Assembly: GCF_905220565.1 (NCBI RefSeq)
Contig: NC_059417.1
Span: forward strand, 4,038,369 to 4,102,368
Length of the DNA: 64,000 nt
Reading direction: 5' to 3'
Origin: Melitaea cinxia
Lineage: Eukaryota > Arthropoda > Insecta > Lepidoptera > Nymphalidae
The position numbers were made by a program, and so were the translations under genes. The notes under the pieces were generated by a model that searched no databases, was not told the origin of the DNA, and saw only the letters and a list, made by a program, of their open reading frames with translations. Positions 10,840 to 21,439 of this stretch are shown one piece after another (position 1 is the stretch's first letter; each line of letters opens with the position of its first letter).

Positions 10840-11325
10840 CCCGAGTAGAAATTTTTTCGTCTTCCTTAGAAGGACCGGACCAGGCATGCCTGATCAGGAC
10901 TAGATAAGGCATGTAACGCAGATGATTGGTCTGGACCTGATCAGGATGAGATGAGATTTTCTGATCGGGTCCAGATCAGGAAATCTCATCTCATCCTGAT
11001 CAGCCGGTTCGGTCCGGTCCTTTTAAAAAACACGAATGAATATTCTTGAAAAAAAAGTTTAACAAAAAAAAAAAAGCGAATTGATATTATAAATATGTTA
11101 CTTAACATAATTATTATGATATTTATTTCCGTTTATTTTTTCCAATGTATTATTTATTTATGTTTTTACTTTAAATATTAATACTTTTATTTATTTTTGT
11201 TATTAATTATTATATTAATTAAATTTTATTTATTAACTTCTAATAAATAACTACTAATTAACTATTTCCTATTACTTACGACTGCTCCACTGTGTAGAAA
11301 TGGACTCCCTGCTAGACTGTACTGA
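10840..11325 (+). mobile_element. CCCGA element, end A (partial copy)
   Basis: Begins CCCGAGTAGAAATTTT and continues through 'ggaccggaccaggcatgcc', the 10937-11003 palindrome, 'aatgaatattcttg' and 'gtagaaatggactccctgct'. The whole stretch is the reverse complement of 63488-63938, the right part of a complete element. Homology stops near 11322, after 'ctagactgt', so the remainder of this copy is missing or replaced by the copy that follows. No protein is encoded. Confidence 0.85.
10937..11003. repeat. 23-bp perfect palindrome arms
   Basis: The left arm (10937-10959) starts CTGATCAGGATGAG; the right arm (10981-11003) is its exact reverse complement. The 21-nt spacer itself holds CTGATC and GATCAG in inverted order. 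It is flanked further out by GGACCGGACC (10872-10881) and its reverse complement GGTCCGGTCC (11011-11020). The copy at 63.8 kb has only one arm. Confidence 0.9.
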
Positions 11326-11337
11326 TCCTACTGGGCG

Positions 11338-11352
11338 CCCCCCCCCCCCCCC
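11338..11352. repeat. poly(C) run at element junction
   Basis: About 15 C separate two partial CCCGA-element copies; the last three are the first bases of the CCCGACTAG end of the second. Confidence 0.85.
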
Positions 11353-11815
11353 GACTAGAAAAAAGGCCAGGCTCACCAGATCATGTATCTGGACCGGATC
11401 AGGATAGAATAAGGCATGCCAGATCCGGCAAGCTCTATCAGGACCAGGTCTGGTCCAGACAAGGATAGCCTGATGTAAAATATAATCAAGTATGGCCAGG
11501 CATACTGGATCAAGACCCGGCCCGGTCCAGATCAGGATAGCTTGATGTAAAATATAATCAAGTAAGGTAAGGCAGACTGGATCAGGACTCGGTTCGGTCC
11601 AGACAAGGTTAGCCTGATGTAAAATGTAATCAAGTATGGTAAGGCATACTGGATCAGGACCCAGTCCGGTCCAGATCAGGATAGCCTGATGTAAAATATA
11701 ATCAAGTATGGTAAGGCGTACTGGATCAGGACCCGGTCCGGTGCAGATCAGGATAGCCTGATGTAAAATATCATCAAGTATGGTAAGGCATACTGGGTCA
11801 GGACCCGGTATGAAT
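11346..11815 (+). mobile_element. CCCGA element, end B (partial copy)
   Basis: Starts CCGACTAGAAAAAAGG, like the left end of the complete element at 63155, then 'tatctggaccggatcagg' and 'ggcatgccagatccggc', followed by an array of 72-bp units. The interior and end A are absent. With the preceding feature it forms a head-to-tail composite of two half elements. Confidence 0.85.
11471..11812 (+). repeat. 72-bp tandem array, about 4.7 units
   Basis: 'tgatgtaaaat' (with minor variants) begins at 11471, 11543, 11615, 11687 and 11759, exactly 72 bp apart. Each unit carries 'tcaagta(t/a)gg', 'actggatca' and 'ccggtccagatcagga' or variants. Two units of the same sequence occur at 63276-63419, so the copy number differs between elements. 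Confidence 0.95.
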
Positions 11816-12976
11816 AAATAAATAAATTATTAGGTATGATATCGGTCCTTGGACTCTTCACAATACAATAAAATCTAGCAAAAGATATTGAAATTAATAT
11901 TTGCCAACTATCCGGTCAATTTCCTCTGTGCAAAAATAAAGTTAAATGATGTTTACCAAGAAGCATGGAATAGCAAATATTTGGTCCTTTTTAAAAAAGT
12001 ATTTCGTGTGCACAGAGTAAATATGAAAAAAGTTTAAATACATTACTAATGAGGTTTTAATGTGTTGCCTACTGGCCTTTGTAAAATATTTTTAATTGAT
12101 ATTTGTGTAAAGGAAAATGGAGTAAATAAAAGATAAGAAGCTTCTGACGAAGTTGGCGTGAGTTTTTTGAGCAAAAGTTTCAAGGGTGACAGGGGCTTAT
12201 AATATTATCAAGATTAAATTTTAATATTGAGTATTTACAACATTAGTAAAATAACATAATTTCGTCATAAAAAATAATTTTTATATTTTTTTTTCTCATT
12301 GGATATAAAGTCTTTAAATAATTTTGTATATTATAAATAAAAACGCAAAACAGTTTTAAAAAAGGTCTCAAAATGCACATAAAATAAACTATGCCTAAAA
12401 TGTAATAATCCACATCGTTATTACAATTCCGTACACCCTCTACTTTATACTCACCTTAATAATCCGTATGAAACTCAAGGAAAATTTTCCCATTAATTAT
12501 GGGCTTTTCACATAAATATGAGCCACGTGCCTTTTAACACATCTCCTTTGTTAACGCTAAACAAAGCTCCTCCAGTTTATCATAATGTTTAATATTATTT
12601 TATTCAAAACTGTCCCTTAAGTCTTTAAGTATTAAACTTAAAATCGCTTGTAATATTATTTAACCCTCAATCGGAATGATAGGAATATTTTCAACGTATT
12701 ATGTTCAAAACAAGAAAATAAGCGCTAAATCAACTGTCAAACATAACAAGGTCACGTGATTGTAGGTTTATTTTGGAAGTTTGAGCAAAAATAAATTATT
12801 AAAAATAGATTCATCATTGCATTTAAATTCAATATTTTTGATGTAATTGATGAAACTTAAGGTTTTATATACCTATAATGGATTTTATACTTAATTTTAA
12901 ATAATATCAAAATAAATGGAGTACTGTAAGTACGCACATAATTATTATTTAATTCATTATGAACATACAATACTAA
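11816..12976. other. AT-rich stretch with possible regulatory block
   Basis: No gene. The block at 12455-12600 is listed separately; the rest is unremarkable AT-rich sequence. Confidence 0.55.
12455..12600. promoter_or_regulatory. candidate regulatory block
   Basis: Non-repeat sequence dense in binding-site-like words: the palindrome GGAAAATTTTCC, CATTAATTATG (homeodomain-like), CCACGTGC (E-box), CCTTTGTT and AACAAAG (SOX/TCF-like), and TTTATCATAA. Only motif density supports this; conservation has not been checked. Confidence 0.25.
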
Positions 12977-13402
12977 GGGCCTGTTTTACCAGTTGAGGAA
13001 TTATCCACAGCTGGTGAAACTTATTAGCATAGTTATTATTAGTTCATCCTACAAATAAGTTACCATTAGACTGTAACAGTAAGAGGTAAAATAGGGCATT
13101 AGGTCCCGTTTAAACAAACTACAAGTTTTATTAGGTTCATATTTCATCACACCATCATCACAGCAGCCTTTCGCAGTCCACTACTGGACATAGGCCTCCA
13201 CAAGTCCACGCCAAAAATGGCGTGAACTCATGTGTTTTACCCATAGTCACCACGCTGGGCAGGCGGGTTGGTGACCGTTCATGGAGGTTTATATTTACGA
13301 ATAGAAATATTTCATAAATACAGTGAAAATGGAAAAAAAAAATGTATCTGTTGGATATCGTCATCCGTCAACAGCGTTATCCACAACTGGTGAAACAGGC
13401 CC
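12977..13402. mobile_element. MITE with GGGCCTGTTTYACCAG ends, interrupted
   Basis: The left end GGGCCTGTTTTACCAG (12977-12992) and the right end CTGGTGAAACAGGCCC (13387-13402) are inverted with one mismatch. The right end also contains 'atcgtcatccgtcaacagcg', matching the internal sequence of the partial copies at 8070 and 36308. A fragment of the RTE-tailed element (13155-13282) sits inside. Confidence 0.8.
13155..13282 (-). mobile_element. RTE-tailed element, copy 2 (3' part)
   Basis: Reverse complement of the last roughly 125 bp of the family: 'cactactggacataggcct', 'ccaaaaatggcgtgaactca', 'gcaggcgggttggtgacc'. It is 5'-truncated and nested in the MITE 12977-13402, so it arrived later. 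Confidence 0.85.
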
Positions 13403-14214
13403 AAAATTAATGGACAGCAAAACTTCCTGACTACTGACACTTACTACAGGTACTTGTTAAAATTTTATATAAAAAAATTTACTTAAGCCAATTTACGTAA
13501 AAAATTATTTTACCCAAATACTTTAAATATTTATTTATTTTTCTCCTTTTAAGGGCAATATTAATTTTAAACAATTTTATTAAAAAAACTGACAATTTTG
13601 TACCAGGCGTTCATAAGCTGTGAGACGATTAAAATAAAACACTCGTTTAAAAGTGCTCCAATTTCCACAAAAACCAGATGCACGGTAATTCGATATACAG
13701 GCTGTGTTTTTTTTACGCGTATTTTCGTATGCTTCCGCCCTCGGAGAATTTTTTCGACGAAATTTTTATCTTCTTTACTTTGTTTAACATCACTGAACGT
13801 TCTACGTGAATGAAACAATTTAGGGCGTAAAATAAAAGCGGAATTTAGTTTTTTGATGGAAGAGACAATTTTTTGAGTAATCAGTACCATTGTGATAGCT
13901 ATAACTAAAATTTATGTATATATTCTTATTTAAGAAAATTGTGTAAAAAAAAGCAAAATGTTTCAAACATTAATGTTATTTATTTACTTATAATAAAATA
14001 CAGAGATCAGAAACATGTGCATTACAGTTAACATATATAACAAGTTATAATATATATAATATACTTAATTATATTTAATACACAGGAAAGTACCATACAA
14101 ACACTGATTGAGCACATAGCAAATAATATATACAATTATTACTATATAAATAAGTTAAATTATATTAAATAATAAATATATACTTAAGGTTTTTTTGTTA
14201 ATATAATAACTAAA
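13403..14214. other. AT-rich stretch, unplaced open frame
   Basis: The minus-strand frame at 13567-13890 (107 aa, basic) has no recognised domain. The 13600-13800 segment is less AT-rich than its flanks and may be a decayed repeat. From 13975 the sequence is dominated by A/T runs. Confidence 0.4.
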
Positions 14215-14335
14215 AAAATATTATTAAAAGGAGTCCCTTTAGGCAAGGATCCGAAAATACTGGCACCGTTCCTCCTTTGAATAGCTAGACTAATTCTTTG
14301 TCCGAAGTAGCTGCCAGCTCTTCGGAAATTAAAAA
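14215..14335 (-). mobile_element. possible LINE 3' fragment
   Basis: 'aaaggagtccctttaggcaa' through 'ctgccagctcttcggaaatt' is a segment I recall as recurrent in lepidopteran genomes, probably a retroelement 3' region on the minus strand. The family is not determined. Confidence 0.4.
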
Positions 14336-14399
14336 TAAAATAATAATAAAATAATTAAATAATAATAATAATTAAACTAACTACTAAACTAAACTAAAC

Positions 14400-14712
14400 T
14401 AAAGAATTTAGCCACCCCCTCTCTTCCCGTGGGTGTCGTAAGAGGCGACTAAGGGATAACTAGGTTCTACAACCACCTTGGAACTTAAGAAGCCGACCGA
14501 TGGCGGGATAACCATCAAACTGCTGGCTTTGAAATACACAGGCCGAAGACGGGCAGCAGCGTCTTCGGTGCGACAAAGCCAGTACTGCGGTCACCAACCC
14601 GCCTGCCCAGCGTGGTGACTATGGGCAAAACACATGAGTTCACGTTATTTTTGGCGTAAACTTGTGGAGGCCTATGTCCAGCAGTGGGCTGTATAGGCTG
14701 TAATGATGAATA
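14400..14712 (+). mobile_element. RTE-tailed element, copy 3
   Basis: Nearly complete copy from 'agccaccccctctcttcccg' to 'gcagtgggctgtataggctg', with a TGATGAATAA-like tail. The minus-strand open frame (14515-14721) recurs in other copies only because the repeat recurs. Confidence 0.9.
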
Positions 14713-16617
14713 ATTAAACATTAGTTCAATTTATCAATTTTTGCTAGATGTAGGCTTAGTAGGAGGCTTGATGAGAGCCGTTTAAATTAAATATGTTTTA
14801 TATATAAATATGTTTGACAATGAACTGAGAAACGCGTAAAGTTTAAATAATCATAAGTTTCTGTTTTATTAATTTATCTTTCCATAAGACCTTTCACAAA
14901 CAAAAAAAGTACTCGAATCGACCCAGCCGTAGTAGTTTGGGTTCTGTGAATTGTGTATTATGAACCTCTAGTAGCGGTTCCGATTTTTATTCCAACTTGG
15001 CTATATATTGCAAAATATGATCGATTATTTGTATAATACAATCGATCAAGATCAATAATTAGAGGAAGAATATATATCATTATCCAGTTAGTTACTTTAA
15101 ATTCTTGAGAAAAGAGAAGTGCTTAGCATTAGTCCTAAAATTATTACTATGTAGTAATAGTAGTAGTAGTATACTATATTTACATATTTTGTACATATTT
15201 GAATTTAAATACTAAAATTATTTCGTAGTTTGTTGAGACTTGAGGCATATTGTCAATAGGTTGTTTTTTTTATTTTACATAAAAATAACACATTTTTGAT
15301 CAGTGCAGATTAATTAGATAAAAGTCGCATTGACTGCGTTCAGAAATTCTTCTTAGAAGTTCATACAATTCGGCGTTCTTCGCAAACGGTCACTTCGGCT
15401 ATAAAATCAGCCTAAATTTTAATAGATTGGTTTCGTGAATTATACAAATATAAACTTCGATATTTTTCAAAAGGTTATTTACACGGCCGGTATACGATCA
15501 CTTCGTGTCACGCTTAATCTACTTTAGGACACATTCCGTAACCGCTTCCGTTAAATATCCAATTTTTAGAAGTAACGTAAAAAGATACTCTACTTAGTTA
15601 CTGGTATCTAATACTTACATGTTTGGTAGCAAAACGCACTTCTATTAAAAAAAAGTGTGTGAGCAATGACACACGGCAGAAGTGCATTTGAGAAAAATCT
15701 TAGGAAGGTAGGCCGTTAAGATTTGGTCTATCGACGATGATCAAAGTCTCGTGAAAAAGGTTATTAACGCTATGCAAACATTTGTGTCTCTCTCATACAT
15801 TTGTGTTTCTTTTTTTATCGTGACGCATTTTCGTTTCATCAAGTTTCAAATCACAATAATTCTAAAGAAGTTTTACTTCAAAAAATACGTATAAAAAAAC
15901 ATTTATTTGAATGTTTGTGAAGAAGTTCTTTCACTTCTCTTCTACTGTGTTTTACTTGAAATATGGCCAGAAATACCTATTTAGCTCAATAAGATTTTTT
16001 TTTATTCTTTTAATTCTTTTTCGTTTCCTCCCTACACTGACTCGACCGTGTGACGACCCATTGTGGTCACGTTTGCGGTCGCGGTACGCCTGCGTAATTT
16101 AGAACCTACTGTATACTTCAAGTACAAATACTAGTATTTCAAGACGAACCTTATTTCTTAAAACATAAGGTTAAAATTTGTTTAGTGTATCGATTTATAC
16201 GATGTCAGTTGAAGTCGATATAGCTGTTCGGTTTTTATGATACCCTAATGTAATGATCTAATTGCATAAATATTTTAATTACCTTTTAGGTATAATTATT
16301 TCGTTTTTTAATTCCGTAATTGATGATTTCGTTATTTTTGCAATATTTTATAAAAATGTATCTAATATAAGTTATCTTATAAAGATGAGATTCCGATATC
16401 AGTTTGTAGATCTAATCAAGGACTAGATTATATCATATTAGCTGTGAAAATGTGTGTGGGGGAAAAACGTACCTACAAAAATATTTTAATCAATTTCTGT
16501 GCAACTCGGGCGACTTACATCAGCGCGCGGCGTCGTTTCATTTGATTTTACATCATGTCCATAATGCTTTAAAAGACAAAGTTTATCTTTAAAAAATTGT
16601 CTTTTTTTATAAAGTTA
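14713..16617. other. AT-rich stretch, no gene
   Basis: No gene. GAAGTTTTACTTC at 15867-15879 is identical to the right end of the MITE at 33696-33866 and may be a relic of that family. The frame at 15911-16102 is not recognised. Confidence 0.45.
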
Positions 16618-17040
16618 CTAGCGACCCTCCCCGGCTTCGCACGGGTGCAATGCTGATACTAAATATACTACAGTCAGTACAATGTCTTTATTTATAGTAT
16701 GAAGCTAGCTTATAGCATGGTTATTAACATATCTAATAACAATAACATTCAAATATGCGTCGTTAGATTACACGTTGTTACAAAATGTGTACAAGAAATA
16801 AAGGTTCACTGCTCGTACGCCGTAGGTGATAGCGTGATAATTTGTAGCCTATATGTTGACCCGACTTCTTAATAATATTCGTGCCAAATTTGAAGTAAAT
16901 CCATGCAGTACTTTTTGAGTTTATCCCGGACGTATATACAGACAAACAGACGAAAATTCTAAAAACTATATTTTTGGCTTCGGTATTGATTGTGGATCAC
17001 ACCCCAAGTATTCTTTTAAAAAAAAATATTCAATGCACAG
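16618..17040 (-). mobile_element. Helitron-like element (minus), 5' limit uncertain
   Basis: The plus strand reads A then CTAGCGACCC at 16618, the reverse complement of a Helitron 3' end ending CTAG before T, with 'ggcttcgcacgggtgca' forming the hairpin region. The body holds 'tcccggacgtatatacagac'. The 5' TC end was not fixed; the element stops before the next Helitron at 17058. Confidence 0.6.
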
Positions 17041-17057
17041 TTTTGACTTTCCTATCA

Positions 17058-18269
17058 TCTATAATATATATAAAAGCGAAAGGTCATTCATCACGATATC
17101 TCCGAAACTATAACACCTATAAACTTGAAATTTGGCAGGTAGGCTCCTTATAAGACGTAGGCATCCGCTAAGAACGGATTTTACGAAACTCGACCCCTAA
17201 GGGGGTAAAACGGGGGTTGGAAGTTTGTATGAAAATCCAATGTTTTTGAAGTAAGAGACTTGAAATTTAAAATGTATGCTCTATAGATGGAGAGAAGGTG
17301 TCTAAATAATGTATCTTTAGAAATCAACTCCCTTTTAGGGTTAAAACGGGGGAAGGTAGTTGACTCACTCATCACGAAATATCCGAAACTATAACACCTA
17401 CATACTTGAAATTTGACAAGTAGGTTTTGTATAGGACGTAAACATCCGCTAAGAGCGAATTTTACGAAACTCGACACCTAAGAAAATAAAACGGGGGTCG
17501 GAAGTTTGTATGAAAGGCCTATGTTTTTAAAGTAAGAGACGAAATTTAAAATGTATGCTCTATAGATGGTGAAAAGGAGTCCAAACAATGAATCGTAATC
17601 TATATATATAAAAGAGAAAGGTCACTGACTCACTCATCACGAGAACTCAAAAACCGCTGGATGGTCCATCCGTCCAGGATAGACAAAGATGAAATTTAGC
17701 ATGGAGGTAGATTATAGTTAGTAGACGTCCGCTAAGAACGGATTTTTTGATATTCCACTGCTAAGGGCGTTTGTTTGGGGTTGATAGTTTGTATGAAACA
17801 TATACAGCAGCTATAAGTTCGCCTGCTAGGTTATTTATACTGCAGCCTGAAAATAAAACTAAAAAATGTGGTGTATAGAGAGGTTTTATAAAAATAACTA
17901 ATAAATTATACTAAATTGTGCCTTTTAAAAAATTACTCAGCGTGTTAAGCATTTCAAGTGACCGAAATAAAAAAATAATTTTCTTAAACATCTTGATAGT
18001 AATGAATATCTTCATAACCACGCGAACGTAGTCGCGGGCAACAGTTAGTGTATTATAACAATAAGTCCCCAAAAGTGTATGTGATCGATTCCCTCAAAAT
18101 TTACTGAACGGCTTTTCATGCGGTTTTACCAATGGAGAGAGGGCTTCAAGAGGAAGGTTTACGGAACGACTAAGCCGATTTTGATGAGATTTTGACTTTC
18201 ACTGGAAGTTTGCCGGGAAAACTTTGTGACTCACCAATTTAAACGCGGGCAAAGCCGCGGGCACAGCTA
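17058..18269 (+). mobile_element. Helitron-like element, tandem copy 1
   Basis: Starts A|TCTATAATATATATAAAAG at 17058 and ends with 'cgcgggcaaagccgcgggca' and CAGCTAT near 18269, where CTAG has become CTAT. A second 5'-like start (TATATATATAAAAGAGAAAGG, 17598 region) and an internal decayed 3' end ('cgcgaacgtagtcgcgg', then TTAGT, about 18008-18052) show a nested or composite structure. The open frame at 17181-17477 is repeat sequence. Confidence 0.7.
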
Positions 18270-18958
18270 TCTATCTATAATCTATAATATATATAAAAGC
18301 GAAAGGTCATTCATCACGAAATCTCCGAAACTATAACACCTAGAAACTTGAAATTTGGCAGGTAGGTTCCTTATAGAGCGTAGACATCCGCTAAGAGCGA
18401 ATTTTACGAAACTCGACCCCTAAGGGGGTAAAACGGGGGTTGGAAGTTTGTATGAAAATCCAATGTTTTTGAAGTAAGAGACTTGAAATTTAAAATGTAT
18501 GCTCTATAGATGGAGAGAAGGTGTCTAAATAATGTATCTTTAGAAATCAACTCCCTTTTAGGGTTAAAACGGGGGAAGGTAGGTTGACTCACTCATCATG
18601 AAATCCCCGAAACTATAACACCTACATACTTTAAATTTGGCAAGTAGGTTTTGTATAGGACGTAAAAGATAAAACGGGGGTCGGAAGTTTGTATGTAAGG
18701 CCTATGTTTTTAAAGTAAGAGACGAAATTTAAAATGTATGCTCTATAGATGGTGAAAAGGAGTCCAAATAATGCATCGTAATCTATATATATTAAAAATA
18801 AAAAGGTCACTGACTCACTCATCACGAGAACTCAAAAACCGCTGGATGGTCCATCCATCCAGGATGGACAAAGATGAAATTTAGCAGGGAGGTAGATTAT
18901 AGTTAGTAAACGTCCGCTAAGAACGGATTTTTTGATATTCCACTGCTAAGGGCGTTTG

Positions 18959-19095
18959 ACAGCAGTTGGATGGTTATCCCGCCACCGGTCGGCTTTTTAA
19001 GTACCAAGGTGGTAGTGGAACTATGTTATCTCTTAGTCGCCTCTTACGACACCCACGGGAAGATAGGGGGCGGCTATATATTTTATTGCCGTAAC
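18959..19095 (-). mobile_element. RTE-tailed element, copy 4 (5' part)
   Basis: 'agcagttggatggttatccc' through 'cgcctcttacgacaccca' is the reverse complement of the front half of the family; the 3' tail is missing. It replaces the rest of the 17.6-kb-type Helitron sequence in tandem copy 2. Confidence 0.85.
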
Positions 19096-19396
19096 AACTA
19101 ACAACACAGATATTTTGTCCAAATGAAAGTCAAGTAATAAAATAAAAAATAAATAAAACAACTACCGCAGGCTAGCTGGAAGAGACTTCTTCTAGAGTTA
19201 TCTCTACCGGCTTTCTACATATAAATTATATAATGTGTTTAACGCCTGACTGAGCGCAGTAGTCAGTGGTCGTCGTCCGGGCTACATCTGACGCCCGTTA
19301 GCAATAGTTTTCATTCATTAGTTTTAATTCATTGCATATTGGAAAATTACTAAAATCGGAAACATCGACATTTTTTTTATCGTCCGCTTAACTTAA
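19096..19396. other. unassigned segment inside Helitron copy 2
   Basis: Includes 'ctagctggaagagacttctt' and 'gactgagcgcagtagtcagt', which look repeat-derived, but no family is assigned. No coding region. Confidence 0.4.
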
Positions 19397-21058
19397 ACAC
19401 GCCAATACGCCAACACGCCAACATGCCAAAACTCCAACACGCCAACACGCCAACACTCCAACATGCCAACACGTCAAAACGCCAATACGTCAATGCACCA
19501 ACACGCCAACAAGCCAATGTGCCAATACGCCAACACGCCAACAGTCCAACACCCCAACATGCCAAAACCCCAACACGCCAACACGTCAACACGCCAATGC
19601 ACCAACACGCCAACACGCCAATACGCCAATACGCCAACACGCCAACACGCCAACACGCCAACACGCCAACACCCCAACACCCCAATATGCCAAAACCCCA
19701 ACACGCCAACACGTCAACACGCCAATGCACCAACACGCCAACACGCCAATACGCCAATACGCCAACACGCCAACACGCCAACACGCCAACACGCCAACAC
19801 GCCAACACGTCAATACGCCAATGCACCAACACGCCAATGCGCCAATACGCCAATACGCCAACACACCAACACTCCAACACGCCAATGCGCCAACACACCA
19901 ACACGCCACACGCCAATACGCCAATGCACCAACACGCCAATGCGCCAACACACCAACACGCCAACACGCCAACACGCCAATACGCCAACACTCCAACACG
20001 CCAATGCGCCAACACACCAACACGCCAACACGCCAACACACCAATACGCCAACACGCCAACACGCCAATACGCCAACACGCCAATGCGCCAACACCCCAA
20101 TGTGCCAATACGCCAACACGCCAATACGCCAACATGCCAATACGCCAACACGCCAACATGTCAAAACGCCAACACGCCAACACGCCAATACGCCAATGCG
20201 CCAACACGCCAATGTGCCAATATGCCAACACGCCAACACGCCAACAGTCCAACACGCCAACACGCCAACATGCCAACACGCCAATACGCCAACACACCAA
20301 CACTCCAACACGCCAATGCGCCAACACACCAACACGCCAACACGCCAACACGCCAATGTGCCAATACGCCAACATGCCAACACGCCAATACGCCAACACG
20401 CCAACACGCCAACACGCCAATACGCCAAGACGCCAATAAGCCAACATGCCAATACGCCAACACGCCAACATGTCAAAACGCCAACACGCCAACACGCCAA
20501 CATGTCAAAACGCCAACACGCCAACACGCCAATACGCCAATGCGCTAACACCCCAATGTGCCAATACGCCAACACGCCAATACGCCAACACGCCAACACG
20601 CCAATACGCCAACACGCCAACACGCCAATACACCAATGCGCTAACACCCCAATGTGCCAATACGCCAACACGCCAATACGCCAACACGCCAACACGCCAA
20701 TACGCCAACACGCCAACACGCCAATACGCCAACATGCCAATACGCCAATGCGCCAACACGCCAACACACCAATGTGCCAATACGCCAACACGCCAACACG
20801 CCAATACGCCAACACGCCAACACGCCAATACGCCAACACGCCAACACGCCAACACGCCAAGACGCCAATACGCCAACACGCCAACATGTCAAAACGCCAA
20901 CACGCCAACACGCCAATACGCCAATGCGCCAACACCCCAATGTGCCAATACGCCAACACGCCAACACGCCAACAGTCCAACACGCCAACATGCCAACACG
21001 CCAATGCGCCAACACGCCAATGCGCCAACGTGCCAACGCGCCAATGCGCCAACACGAC
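19397..21058 (+). repeat. 1.66-kb minisatellite, 8-bp unit GCCAACAC
   Basis: About 207 tandem units of GCCAACAC with variants GCCAATAC, GCCAATGC, GCCAATGT, GTCAAAAC, TCCAACAC, ACCAACAC, CCCAACAC and GCCAACAT. Because 8 is not a multiple of 3 and the unit has no stop in any frame, all six frames stay open: the plus strand reads as TPTRQHAN repeats and the minus strand as WRVGVLAC repeats, in frames up to 489 codons. A higher-order repeat exists: GTCAAAAC and CAGTCC variants recur with identical spacing 728 bp (91 units) apart (20157 and 20885; 20243 and 20971). This is not a protein gene. Confidence 0.97.
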
Positions 21059-21439
21059 AGGACGCCTACAAAAATAACAAGCCTGTTTAATAACGAACCG
21101 TTATTTATGATATTATATCTGTCCAGGTCCGGAAGAAGCCACTTCGCCATCTAAGGACATCGTGGCAAGTTTGCCGGGAAAACTTTGTGACTCACTGATT
21201 TAAACGCGGGCGAAGCCGCGGGCACAGCTAGTTTTATTATATGTATAGATTCGTAACGATTCATATGCCTGGCAATATTATTTCAATAATATCATCTTGT
21301 AATTTTTTACTATCTTTAATTTGTTGCGGAGTTGTTTAGCTATGATATCTTCTGAGATATTCATTGAAATCAAATGATGTCAAAGACAATTTTGTTTCAA
21401 AAATACTTGGGATTAATAACGTATTATTTGAACAAAGAT

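Larger units (their letters stand above)
18281..21231 (+). mobile_element. Helitron-like element, tandem copy 2, expanded
   Basis: Starts A|TCTATAATATATATAAAAG at 18281, only 11 bp after copy 1. Its first 675 bp repeat copy 1 (17058-17780) apart from a 44-bp deletion near 18668. It ends with 'aagtttgccgggaaaacttt', then the hairpin CGCGG-gcgaag-CCGCG (21205-21220), a 7-nt spacer and CTAG (21228-21231) before T. Inside lie an RTE-tailed fragment (18959-19095) and the 8-bp minisatellite (19397-21058). That the ends belong to one element is inferred from the matching 3' sequence of copy 1. Confidence 0.65.

Noticed and set aside
19397..21058. CRISPR-like array
   Set aside because: Continuous 8-bp units with no unique spacers, in an insect-type genome.
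19377..21154. Long overlapping open frames (up to 489 codons) on both strands
   Set aside because: They are translations of the 8-bp minisatellite, which has no stop in any frame; the peptides are simple octapeptide repeats with no domain.
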